52,812 bases of DNA from assembly GCA_021776195.1 (NCBI GenBank), contig JAJFGK010000084.1:1-52812 (forward strand). Direction: 5' to 3'. Positions within the stretch are counted from its first letter, which is position 1; every line of letters begins with the position of its first letter. This document shows positions 46,076 through 52,812 of the stretch, one piece after another. Source of the stretch: Kiloniellaceae bacterium (GTDB lineage: Bacteria > Pseudomonadota > Alphaproteobacteria > Kiloniellales > Kiloniellaceae). Position numbers and translations under genes: made by a program. The notes under the pieces were generated by a model, which was not told the DNA's origin, did no database searches, and was given only the letters and a program-made list of their open reading frames with translations.

Positions 46076-46297
46076 ATGGCCCATATTGCACTGCCCGAGG
46101 GCCTGAATGGCTCCTATCACCACACCCCCCGTCTCCACCATCGCATCGCCCAGGCCTGGCGGGCCTTTCGCCTGAGTTGGCGCGAGGCCCTGCGCGAGGT
46201 CGCCGAGGAACGCCAGGCGATCCGCCGCGAGCAGGCCCTGCGCCACCTCGACTTTGCCCAGCTGCGCGACATCGGCGTCGACCGCGGCCACTGCTGA
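46076..46297 (+). CDS. Small DUF1127-like protein
   Basis: A 73-residue basic protein. The C-terminal part, RREQALRHLDFAQLRDIGVDRGHC, fits the DUF1127 pattern (L..L...LRDIG..R) and the helical middle AFRLSWREALREVAEERQ is Arg/Glu-rich. It is a second, diverged member beside the one at 16149-16388. AAGGA lies about 10 bases before the ATG. Stand-alone gene in a gene-poor stretch (45856-46487). Function unknown; RNA binding is suggested for the family. Confidence 0.65.
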   Translation: MAHIALPEGLNGSYHHTPRLHHRIAQAWRAFRLSWREALREVAEERQAIRREQALRHLDFAQLRDIGVDRGHC

Positions 46298-46487
46298 GGC
46301 CGTTTCCGTCGGTCTTTGCGGGATCGAGCCCGATTCCCATCGTCGTCCCCTGCGCAGGGTACCACCTGCCGCCGGTCAGGGAACCACGCAGCTATGGGAG
46401 GCTCACCCGACGGTTGGCGCCCGCGCTTGCGCGGCCCGGCGAATCGCCGCAGGCTGATTTCCGGATCGTCGACCGGGGAGCCAGGCC

Positions 46488-46982
46488 ATGCAGGAACATT
46501 TTCAGATCCTCGCCCGCTACAACGCCTGGGCCAATCATCGGCTCTACACGGTCTGCGAACGGCTGCCGGGGGTCGAGCTGATCCTTGAGCGGCCGGCGGC
46601 CTATTTCGGCTCGATTCTCGGGACCTTGAACCACATTCTGGTGGGCGACCGTATCTGGCTCGATCGTATCGAGCACCGCCAGGCGGCGGCACCCCGGCTC
46701 GACGAGCTGGTCTACCCCCATTTCCCGGACTTGAAGGAGGCGCGGACCGACGAGGACCGCCGCATCATGGGCCTGGTCGACCGCCTGCGCCCGGCCGACT
46801 ACGACCGCACACTGGCCTACCGCAACACCCAGGGCGAGGCCAACAAGACACCCATGACCCTGGTGCTGACGCACCTCTTCAATCACCAGACTCACCATCG
46901 CGGTCAGATCCACGCGCTGCTGAAAGAGGCCGGCGCGGAACCGCCGCCGCTCGACCTGGTCTATTTCCTCAAGGTTGCCTGA
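46488..46982 (+). CDS. DinB-family protein
   Basis: A 164-residue four-helix-bundle protein of the DinB/YfiT-like superfamily. The three metal His are in GTLNHILVGDRIWL and in the HLFNHQTHHRGQIHALL segment near the C-terminus. RYNAWANHRLYTVCERL is the common N-terminus. Members include thiol-dependent transferases; this one is not assignable. GGGAG precedes the ATG. Its last 14 bases overlap the 3' end of the methyltransferase gene on the opposite strand. Confidence 0.9.
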   Translation: MQEHFQILARYNAWANHRLYTVCERLPGVELILERPAAYFGSILGTLNHILVGDRIWLDRIEHRQAAAPRLDELVYPHFPDLKEARTDEDRRIMGLVDRLRPADYDRTLAYRNTQGEANKTPMTLVLTHLFNHQTHHRGQIHALLKEAGAEPPPLDLVYFLKVA

Positions 46983-48264
46983 GCAGCAGGATGTTGAGCG
47001 GCCCGAGGCGGCCGTAAAGCTGGCGAAAGGCGGTGAAGAAGTCGTCCCAGGCAAGCCCGGGCTCCTGCGCCTGCAACGCCGTGTGAATGGCCGCCAGGTC
47101 ACGCCGCCCGTCAACCCGCGCGAGGATCCGGCCGGCCAAGGGCGGCAGCGCGACCGAGGTCGACAGGCCGCCCAGGGTGATGGCCAGAGACCCGCCCTGC
47201 GCCCCCTCCGCGCCCTTTTGCACGGTTTCGGCCAGGCGGCTGCCCTGGACCAGCGGCAGAACCGGGATCGTCGCGGCGCCCTCGAGCCGGGCCATGGTGG
47301 CGCGCTCGCCGGGCAGGCCGTCCGGCCCTTGCGAGGTTACGTAGCAGACGTGGGTCTTCAGACTGCCCAGCAGTTTTTCCGCGAAGGCCGCGCGCTCCAG
47401 GAGCGACAGGCCCTCGATCCGGGCCAGCAGGGTCTGGTCGCGCAAAAACGTGGCCGGCTCGTAGAGCGCCGGCTCGACAAAGGTGACCAGCCGCAGGCCG
47501 GCGCCGGCGATCAGGGCGCCGATCTCCTCGACCGCGAAGGCCCGGTCCCGGCTGTGCAGCAAGAGGTCGACCAGCTCGGCATCGGCGCGCTCGTGGTCGC
47601 CGATCATGGGGTTGCGTTTCAGCCAGTGCGAGGGCGGCAGGGAGGCCAGCAGGCGGCGCGCCGTGGCGATCGCCGCCTCGAGCGGTTCGCCCGCGGTCAG
47701 ACCGCGCAGCAGGGCCTGGGTCTCGTAGACACCGCGGCGGCCGAGCTCACCGTAGAGCATCAGCCCCATGCCGCCGCCCGGTGCCAGGACACCGCGAAGT
47801 GCCGCCAGGCCCGCCGCCGGATCGGCCAGGTGATGCAGCACGCCGCAGCAGTCGATGTAGTCGAACAGCCCGAGGTCGAGCGCCGCCAGATCGAGCAGCG
47901 AGGCCTGGCGAAAGTCGATGTTGGCCAGACCGCGCAGCGCGGCCCGCGCGCGGGCCGTCTCCAGCGAAGCCTCCGACAGGTCGAGATGGACGACCTCGGC
48001 CGGGCAGCCCTCCTCCGCCAGTTGCTGAGCCAGCATGATGGTGGCGTCGCCGGTGCCACCGCCGGCCACCAGGGCGCGGAAGGGCCGGGTGAAGTCGCGC
48101 CGTCCGGCAAAGAGGTAGTGATTGACCTCGGCGAGGTTGCTGGGCGACCCCAGCACCAGACGGCGGCTCTCCTCGGCCGGGTCGCGGGCCGGATAGGGAT
48201 AGGCCTCGTACTGCGCCCGCAGCGCCGGGTCGCCCGGTGGCCGGCCGTCCTGCTGGCGGCTCAC
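46969..48264 (-). CDS. Class I SAM-dependent methyltransferase with C-terminal extension
   Basis: A 431-residue protein. After YEAYPYPARDPAEES, residues 50-250 form a SAM-binding domain (ALVAGGGTGDATIMLAQQL as the Gly-rich loop, EVVHLDLSEASLETARARA, DYIDCCGVLHHLADPAAGLAALRGVLAPGG). The last 150 residues are a separate domain ending WDDFFTAFRQLYGRLGPLNILLLRQP, not recognised. The GTG start at 48264 overlaps the quinone reductase stop as GTGA, so they are coupled. Substrate unknown; the YPYP motif recalls protein or small-molecule methyltransferases. Confidence 0.82.
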   Translation of the reverse strand: MSRQQDGRPPGDPALRAQYEAYPYPARDPAEESRRLVLGSPSNLAEVNHYLFAGRRDFTRPFRALVAGGGTGDATIMLAQQLAEEGCPAEVVHLDLSEASLETARARAALRGLANIDFRQASLLDLAALDLGLFDYIDCCGVLHHLADPAAGLAALRGVLAPGGGMGLMLYGELGRRGVYETQALLRGLTAGEPLEAAIATARRLLASLPPSHWLKRNPMIGDHERADAELVDLLLHSRDRAFAVEEIGALIAGAGLRLVTFVEPALYEPATFLRDQTLLARIEGLSLLERAAFAEKLLGSLKTHVCYVTSQGPDGLPGERATMARLEGAATIPVLPLVQGSRLAETVQKGAEGAQGGSLAITLGGLSTSVALPPLAGRILARVDGRRDLAAIHTALQAQEPGLAWDDFFTAFRQLYGRLGPLNILLLRQP

Positions 48265-49250
48265 GGCCCGACAGCGTCCATGGTCAGCACCACCTTGCCG
48301 GTGGCCGTGCGCTCGGTGAGCGACCGCAGGGCCAGCGCCGCCTCGGCCAGATCGTGGGTCTGGGAGACCAGGGGCTTCAGCTTGCCGGCCGCGTGCCACT
48401 GGAACAGCTCGGCGAACTGGGCCTGGACCCGGGCCGGCGCCATCTTGCGGTTCGAGCCCCAGTAGACCCCCATGACCGACACGTTCTTGACCAGCACCAG
48501 GTTGGCCGGGATCTGCTGGACCTGGCCGCCGGCGAATCCGATCACCAGCAGGCGCCCGCCCCAGGCGGTGCAGCGCAGCGAAGCATCGAACACCTTGCCG
48601 CCGACCGGGTCGAAGACCACGTCCACGCCGCGCTGGTCGGTCAACTCCTTGACCCGCTGGCGGATGTCCTCGGCACGGTAGTCGATCAGCTCGTCGGCGC
48701 CGTGGGCCCGGGCCACGGCGAGCTTGTCCGGCCCGCCCGCCGTGGCGATGACCCGGGCGCCCAGGGCCTTGCCGACCTCGATCGCCGCCAGGCCGACGCC
48801 GCCCGCCGCGCCGTGGACCAGCAGGGTCTCGCCGGGTTGCAGGTCGGCGTGCCAGGTGAGCGCGCCGTGGGCCGTGCCGTAGGTGATGGGAAAGCCCGCC
48901 GCGGTGACGAAGTCGAGACCGTCGGGGATCTTGTAAAGGTCGCCGGCGCGGGCCAGGGCGACCTGGGCGAAGGCGCCGTGGCTGGTCAGGGCCATGACCC
49001 GGTCGCCAAGGGCCAGGCCCTCGATGCCCTCGCCGAGGGCGCAGACCGTCCCGGCGGCCTCGAGACCCGGGGCGAAGGGAAAGGCTGGCTTTTCCTGGTA
49101 CTTGCCGGCGATCATCAGGGTGTCGGCGAAGTTGAGGCCGGCCGCCGCCACCTCGACGGCGACCTGGCCCGGTCCCGGCCGGGGCGGCTCGATATCCTCG
49201 AGCCGCAGATCCTCGGGACCGCCGAACGCGTGACAGAGCATGGCGCGCAT
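48261..49250 (-). CDS. NADPH:quinone oxidoreductase family protein (zinc-free MDR)
   Basis: A 329-residue medium-chain dehydrogenase of the quinone-reductase group. MRAMLCHAFGGPEDLRLEDIEPPRPGPGQV and NFADTLMIAGKYQEKPAFPFAPGLEAAGTV are the catalytic domain; LVHGAAGGVGLAAIEVGKALGARVIATAG is the NADPH site. Structural-zinc cysteines are absent, as expected for this group. I chose the ATG at 49250 because the family N-terminus begins exactly there. Middle gene of an operon: asparaginase, this gene, methyltransferase. Confidence 0.9.
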   Translation of the reverse strand: MRAMLCHAFGGPEDLRLEDIEPPRPGPGQVAVEVAAAGLNFADTLMIAGKYQEKPAFPFAPGLEAAGTVCALGEGIEGLALGDRVMALTSHGAFAQVALARAGDLYKIPDGLDFVTAAGFPITYGTAHGALTWHADLQPGETLLVHGAAGGVGLAAIEVGKALGARVIATAGGPDKLAVARAHGADELIDYRAEDIRQRVKELTDQRGVDVVFDPVGGKVFDASLRCTAWGGRLLVIGFAGGQVQQIPANLVLVKNVSVMGVYWGSNRKMAPARVQAQFAELFQWHAAGKLKPLVSQTHDLAEAALALRSLTERTATGKVVLTMDAVGP

Positions 49251-49273
49251 CGCTGGCCTCCTTCGCTGGGCGG

Positions 49274-50287
49274 TCAGAAGGGGCTGTCCGCCGGCCGGCC
49301 CAGCGCGCCGGTCACGGTGCCGGCGCGGTTGCGCAGAACCGGCGCCACCAGGTCGGACAGCAGGGCCTCTTCGGTGCCCTCCAGCGCGCCCAGGCGCAGC
49401 AGCAGCCGCGCCATGGCCTGTTCGGCCGCGCGGCCGCCGCCGTCCTCGGCCTTCAGCGCGATGCCGAGACCCAGGTCCGGCAGGGCGCCGCAGTAGACAC
49501 CCTCGGCACCGACCTTGATCACCGCCTTGGTCCCGGTCAGGCGCATGACCTTGGTGCAGAAGCGGTTGCTGCCGGCCACCATGAAGGGCTCGGCGGCCAT
49601 GGCATGGCAGATCCGCCGCGCCGCCGCCTGGCGCGCTTCGGGCTGGTCCGAGGGGTCGGCGAGCCGGGCCATGGCCAGGGCCAGATTGCCGAGCGGCGTG
49701 CCGATCACCGGAATGCCGCAGCCGTCGATGCCGCGCGGCGCCGCGCCCAGATCGAGCCCCGTCATGCCCTCCAGCGCGCCCAGCACGCGCTGCTGCACCG
49801 GATGGCCGTACTCGATGTAGCCCTCGGTCGGCACCCCGAGGTGGCGGGCCAGGGTCAGGAAGCCGGCGTGCTTGCCCGAACAGTTGTTGTGCAGTTGGCT
49901 CGGCCGCGCCCCGCTCTCCACCAGGGCCACCATGGACGGCTCGTGGTAGGGCAGATGCGCGCCGCACTCCAAATCGGCCTCGGACAGGCCGATGCGCGCC
50001 AGCCAGGCCGCCACGCCTTCGACGTGGCCGGGTTCGCCGTCATGGCTGGCGCAGGCCAGGGCGACCTCGGCGTCGCTCAACCCGAAGGCCTCGGCGGCGC
50101 CGCTCTCGACCAGCGCCAGGGCCTGCAGCGGCTTGATCGCCGAGCGGCCGTAGATCGGCGCCTCGACCGGCCCGCCGGACAGCAGAACCTTGCCCTCGAC
50201 ATCGCAGACCGCGAAGCTCACCCGGTGGCGGCTCTCCACCATGGCGCCGCGGGTCACCTCGACCAGAAGCGGTTGATTCTCGCTCAC
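49274..50287 (-). CDS. L-asparaginase, Rhizobium etli type (PF06089-like)
   Basis: A 337-residue enzyme of the serine-lactamase-like asparaginase family, distinct from the E. coli type. LVEVTRGAMVESRHR, YGRSAIKPLQALALVESGAAEAFGLSD, CASHDGEPGH, HNNCSGKHAGFL and the later GIDGCGIP are family hallmarks, including the SxxK-like Ser-Ala-Ile-Lys. It hydrolyses asparagine to aspartate and ammonia. The GTG start at 50287 has GAGGG just upstream. First gene of a three-gene operon with an oxidoreductase (23-base gap). Confidence 0.9.
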   Translation of the reverse strand: MSENQPLLVEVTRGAMVESRHRVSFAVCDVEGKVLLSGGPVEAPIYGRSAIKPLQALALVESGAAEAFGLSDAEVALACASHDGEPGHVEGVAAWLARIGLSEADLECGAHLPYHEPSMVALVESGARPSQLHNNCSGKHAGFLTLARHLGVPTEGYIEYGHPVQQRVLGALEGMTGLDLGAAPRGIDGCGIPVIGTPLGNLALAMARLADPSDQPEARQAAARRICHAMAAEPFMVAGSNRFCTKVMRLTGTKAVIKVGAEGVYCGALPDLGLGIALKAEDGGGRAAEQAMARLLLRLGALEGTEEALLSDLVAPVLRNRAGTVTGALGRPADSPF

Positions 50288-50419
50288 CGAACCCTCTTTT
50301 TCAGCTCTTGACGACGAGGCGGGAACTTGCTCCCTCGTGCCCCGACGTGCAAGCCTTGCCTCATTGCGGGCGACGGGCGGCAGGCGACGGGCGGCCAGGA
50401 ACGGGAAACGGGAACAGCG

Positions 50420-50962
50420 ATGCGCGGCTACTTCGCCATGGGCGCCGAGGGGATCAGCAAACCCATGAACCTGGGCAGCCTGCTGCGCTCGGCCCACGCC
50501 TTCGGCGCCAGTTTCTTCTTCACCATCAACCCGACCTTCGAGGCCAGGGAAGTCGCCCTGTCGGACACCTCCGACGCGGCCCGGCACCTGCCGCTCTACC
50601 ATCACGACGCGCTGTCCGACCTGCAGTTGCCACGCGGCTGTCAGCTTGTCGGCATCGAGCTGACCGACGAGGCGGTCGAGCTGCCGAGCTTTCGCCATCC
50701 CCTGGCCGCGGCCTACCTGCTGGGGCCGGAACGCGGCAGCCTCTCGGCCGAAACCCAGGCGCGCTGCGATCTGGTCGTCAAGATTCCCACCAAGTTTTGC
50801 GTCAACGTTGGCGTCGCCGGCGCCATCGTGATGTACGACCGGCTGATCTCGCTCGGCCGCTTCGCGCGCCGTCCGGTCAACAGCCGCGCGCCGGCCGAAG
50901 ACCCGCCCGGCCACGTTCAAGGGCCCCAGAAGATCCGTCGCAAGCCGGCCGACCGGGACTGA
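50420..50962 (+). CDS. SpoU/TrmH-family RNA methyltransferase
   Basis: A 180-residue SPOUT-class (trefoil-knot) RNA methyltransferase. MNLGSLLRSAHAFGASFFFTI has the conserved Asn/Arg of motif 1 (N..LLR.A..FG), AAYLLGPERGSLS is motif 2, and VKIPTKFCVNVGVAGAIVMYDRL is motif 3. It has no extra RNA-binding N-terminal domain and a basic C-terminal tail. The likely product is a 2'-O-methylated tRNA or rRNA; the site is unknown. The ATG at 50420 gives the family start. Divergent from the asparaginase gene. Confidence 0.87.
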   Translation: MRGYFAMGAEGISKPMNLGSLLRSAHAFGASFFFTINPTFEAREVALSDTSDAARHLPLYHHDALSDLQLPRGCQLVGIELTDEAVELPSFRHPLAAAYLLGPERGSLSAETQARCDLVVKIPTKFCVNVGVAGAIVMYDRLISLGRFARRPVNSRAPAEDPPGHVQGPQKIRRKPADRD

Positions 50963-51089
50963 TCCCGCGACAATGGATAAAGTGCGAGGCGCGCGGCCTC
51001 GGCCCGGCCGGCAAGTTTTTTTGCATTGCCTTGAAATTTCCTCAATTCCGGGGCTGGCCGGCCCGCAACCGCTGGATATAATGCGCGCC

Positions 51090-51626
51090 ATGAAAGCGAT
51101 TCGTTTTTTCCGATCCCTGCTGCCGGTCCTGTTTCTCGGGCTCGCGGTCAGCCTGCTCAACCCCGCCGCCGCGCGGGCCCAGGGCACCGAGCGCCTGGGC
51201 GATTTCGGCGACTGGAGCGCCTTTAAATTCTTCGAAGACGGCAAGCCGGCCTGCTACATGGCGAGCCAGCCCAAGAAGTCGGAAGGCGACTACAAGAAGC
51301 GCGGCGACGTCTTTGCCCTGGTGACCCACCGGCCCGCCGAGGGGCGCCGCGACGAGGTCAGTTTCGTCGCCGGCTACACCCACAAGACCGACAGCACGGT
51401 CCAGGTCAAGATCGGCTCCAAGACCACCAAACTCTTCACCCAGGGCGACACCGCCTGGGCCGCCGACAAGGAGACCGACCAGTCCGTGGTCAAGCAGATG
51501 GTCAAGGGCTCGAAGATGACGGTCCAGGGCTCCTCGGCGCGCGGCACCCTGACCACCGACCGGTACTCCCTGAAGGGCTTCACCAAGGCCCATCAAGCGA
51601 TCGACAAGGCCTGCCCGGCGAACTAG
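51090..51626 (+). CDS. IalB-family (invasion-associated locus B) exported protein
   Basis: A 178-residue protein with a Sec signal peptide (FFRSLLPVLFLGLAVSLLNPAAARAQ) and a mature IalB-like domain: FGDWSAFKFFEDGKPACYMASQPKKSEG, then TQGDTAWAADKETDQSVVKQMVKGSKMTVQG. Two Cys (CYMAS and the near-terminal KACPAN) could form a disulfide. Periplasmic or surface; function outside Bartonella is unclear. TATAAT at 51077-51082 lies only 7 bases before the ATG, and no ribosome-binding site is visible, so a leaderless transcript is possible. ATG 51081 is a weaker alternative start. Confidence 0.85.
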   Translation: MKAIRFFRSLLPVLFLGLAVSLLNPAAARAQGTERLGDFGDWSAFKFFEDGKPACYMASQPKKSEGDYKKRGDVFALVTHRPAEGRRDEVSFVAGYTHKTDSTVQVKIGSKTTKLFTQGDTAWAADKETDQSVVKQMVKGSKMTVQGSSARGTLTTDRYSLKGFTKAHQAIDKACPAN

Positions 51627-51680
51627 GGCCAGGCCGGCCACGGGCAATTCGAAGGTCTGCCCGAAGGTTTGCAGAAAACC

Positions 51681-51731
51681 TTTCGATTCTCTCGACCTCT
51701 CGATTCTCCCGGCCTTTCGAATCTCCCGGCC
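51681..51731 (+). repeat. Three tandem 17-bp repeats upstream of the MoxR gene
   Basis: Three adjoining units of the form (T)TTCGATTCTCCCGGCC at 51681-51697, 51698-51714 and 51715-51731, differing at a few positions each. They lie 70-120 bases before the MoxR start in an otherwise featureless gap and may be regulatory or slippage-derived. Confidence 0.7.
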
Positions 51732-51801
51732 GCGCTCTTGCGCTTGACCTCCCGCGCGTCTTGACGATGATCGCCGGACCCCACCACGGAGTTGGCCAGC
51801 C

Positions 51802-52647
51802 ATGCGCTTCGAAGGCACCGAACGCTATATCGCGACCGAGGATCTGCGGATCGGCGTCAACGCCGCGATCACCCTGGAGCGGCCCCTGCTGGTCAAGGGC
51901 GAGCCCGGCACCGGCAAGACCGTGCTGGCCGCCGAGATCGCCCAGGCGCTGGGTGCGCCGTTGATCGAGTGGTCGATCAAGTCGACCACCAAGGCCCAGC
52001 ACGGTCTATACGAATACGACGCGGTGGCGCGGCTGCGCGACGGCCAGCTCGGCGAAGAGCGGGTCCAGGAGATCGCCAACTACATCGTCCCCGGCAAGCT
52101 CTGGCAGGCCTTCACCGCCGAGACCCGGCCGGTGCTGCTGATCGACGAGATCGACAAGGCCGACATCGAGTTCCCCAACGACCTGCTGCAGGAACTCGAC
52201 CGCATGACCTTCGACGTCTACGAGACGCGCCAGACCGTCACCGCCAGGCAACGGCCGGTGGTGATCATCACCTCGAACAACGAAAAGGAACTGCCCGACG
52301 CCTTCCTGCGCCGCTGTTTCTTCCACTACATCGCCTTTCCCGATCCCCAGACCATGGCCGAGATCGTCGCCGTCCACTATCCCGATATCGAAGACCGCCT
52401 GGTCCGCGAGGCGCTCACCCTGTTCTACGAAATTCGCGAGGTGCCGGGCCTGAAGAAGAAGCCCACGACCTCGGAGCTGCTCGACTGGCTGAAACTTTTA
52501 TTGGCCGAGAAGCTGCCGCCCGAGGCGCTCAGGAGCGACGACAAGGGCTCGCTCATTCCGCCGCTCTACGGCGCGCTTCTGAAGAGCGAGCAGGACATTC
52601 ACCTGTTCGAGCGCCTCGCCTTCATGCACCGCCGCGAGCGCGGCTGA
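51802..52647 (+). CDS. MoxR-family AAA+ ATPase
   Basis: A 281-residue AAA+ ATPase. Walker A is GEPGTGKT at about residue 32, Walker B is VLLIDEIDKADIEFPNDLLQEL, sensor 1 is VVIITSNNEKELPDAFLRRC with the arginine finger, and the C-terminal lid ends LFERLAFMHRRERG. It belongs to the MoxR group whose members act as chaperones with a VWA-domain partner for metal-cofactor or complex assembly. The usual VWA gene is not next to it; a tRNA gene follows 89 bases later, at the window edge. GGAG lies 11 bases upstream of the ATG. Confidence 0.92.
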   Translation: MRFEGTERYIATEDLRIGVNAAITLERPLLVKGEPGTGKTVLAAEIAQALGAPLIEWSIKSTTKAQHGLYEYDAVARLRDGQLGEERVQEIANYIVPGKLWQAFTAETRPVLLIDEIDKADIEFPNDLLQELDRMTFDVYETRQTVTARQRPVVIITSNNEKELPDAFLRRCFFHYIAFPDPQTMAEIVAVHYPDIEDRLVREALTLFYEIREVPGLKKKPTTSELLDWLKLLLAEKLPPEALRSDDKGSLIPPLYGALLKSEQDIHLFERLAFMHRRERG

Positions 52648-52678
52648 GGCGATTGCGCGCCTTTCTTGGCGCGAGCCC

Positions 52679-52707
52679 TCGACAAAGCCCCGGGGATTTG
52701 CTATCCC
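52679..52707 (+). promoter_or_regulatory. Possible tRNA-Lys promoter
   Basis: TCGACA (52679-52684), a 17-base spacer and TATCCC (52702-52707), 29 bases before the tRNA. The -10 is weak. Confidence 0.35.
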
Positions 52708-52736
52708 CCGCGCTTCGCCGGAAAGGTGGACCCGGT

Positions 52737-52812
<76 letters not shown>

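Noticed and set aside
50985..51022. Rho-independent terminator after the RNA methyltransferase gene
   Set aside because: There is a run of seven T, but the preceding GC-rich DNA gives only a 5-bp stem set off from the T-run by five bases.

Overview
The window is GC-rich, densely coded chromosomal DNA of an alphaproteobacterium, most likely of a Rhodospirillales/Kiloniellales-type lineage. This rests on a GcvA-type LysR regulator, an IalB-family secreted protein, two DUF1127 proteins, a bactofilin, an orphan ParA with a SPOR protein, MoaA and PdxJ, and two perfect CtrA-type sites (TTAA-N7-TTAA). The lineage is inferred; there is no rRNA. I count about 55 protein genes, one complete tRNA-Lys at the right edge, several regulatory sites, one good candidate small RNA and one MITE-like element.

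Layout. 1-4.7 kb: nonulosonic (pseudaminic-type) acid genes, with the end of pseC on + facing a minus-strand operon pseG - ATP-grasp - HAD - pseI - TIGR02466 oxygenase. 4.7-8.3 kb: a MocR-type regulator divergent from pdxJ around overlapping promoters and a perfect palindrome. 8.3-18.8 kb: metabolic and cofactor genes (SDR, a large multi-cluster ferredoxin-like protein, NlpC/P60 peptidase, moaA, NAD kinase, GST, DUF1127, LysR, argE). 18.9-28.6 kb: the most distinctive part, with ParA-SPOR, a TPR-methyltransferase fusion, a CtrA box followed by a candidate sRNA and terminator, a bactofilin, and convergent to it an operon of a 1161-residue coiled-coil protein and a PilZ protein. 29-36.7 kb: glpK, an MFS carrier, a small Cys-containing exported protein behind a second CtrA box, a deaminase, an orphan histidine kinase, a MITE and a PCuAC-like protein. 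37-39.3 kb: a cobalt-type nitrile hydratase whose beta subunit is split into two translationally coupled genes. 39.3-52.8 kb: housekeeping and catabolic genes (metallopeptidase, pterin dehydratase, acyl-CoA SDR, acetoacetyl-CoA ligase, aminotransferase, asparaginase/quinone reductase/methyltransferase operon, RNA methyltransferase, IalB, MoxR ATPase) and tRNA-Lys.

The best candidate for something undescribed is the giant coiled-coil protein at 25068-28553. From residue 152 to 899 it is built almost wholly of 15-residue units, with 33 Trp at the same position and spacings of 15 or 30. That periodicity (3.75 residues per turn) predicts a very long right-handed coiled coil. It shares an operon with a PilZ protein that keeps the c-di-GMP-binding residues, and faces a bactofilin and a CtrA-box sRNA locus. 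A cell-cycle or second-messenger-linked scaffold is a reasonable hypothesis, not a demonstrated function.
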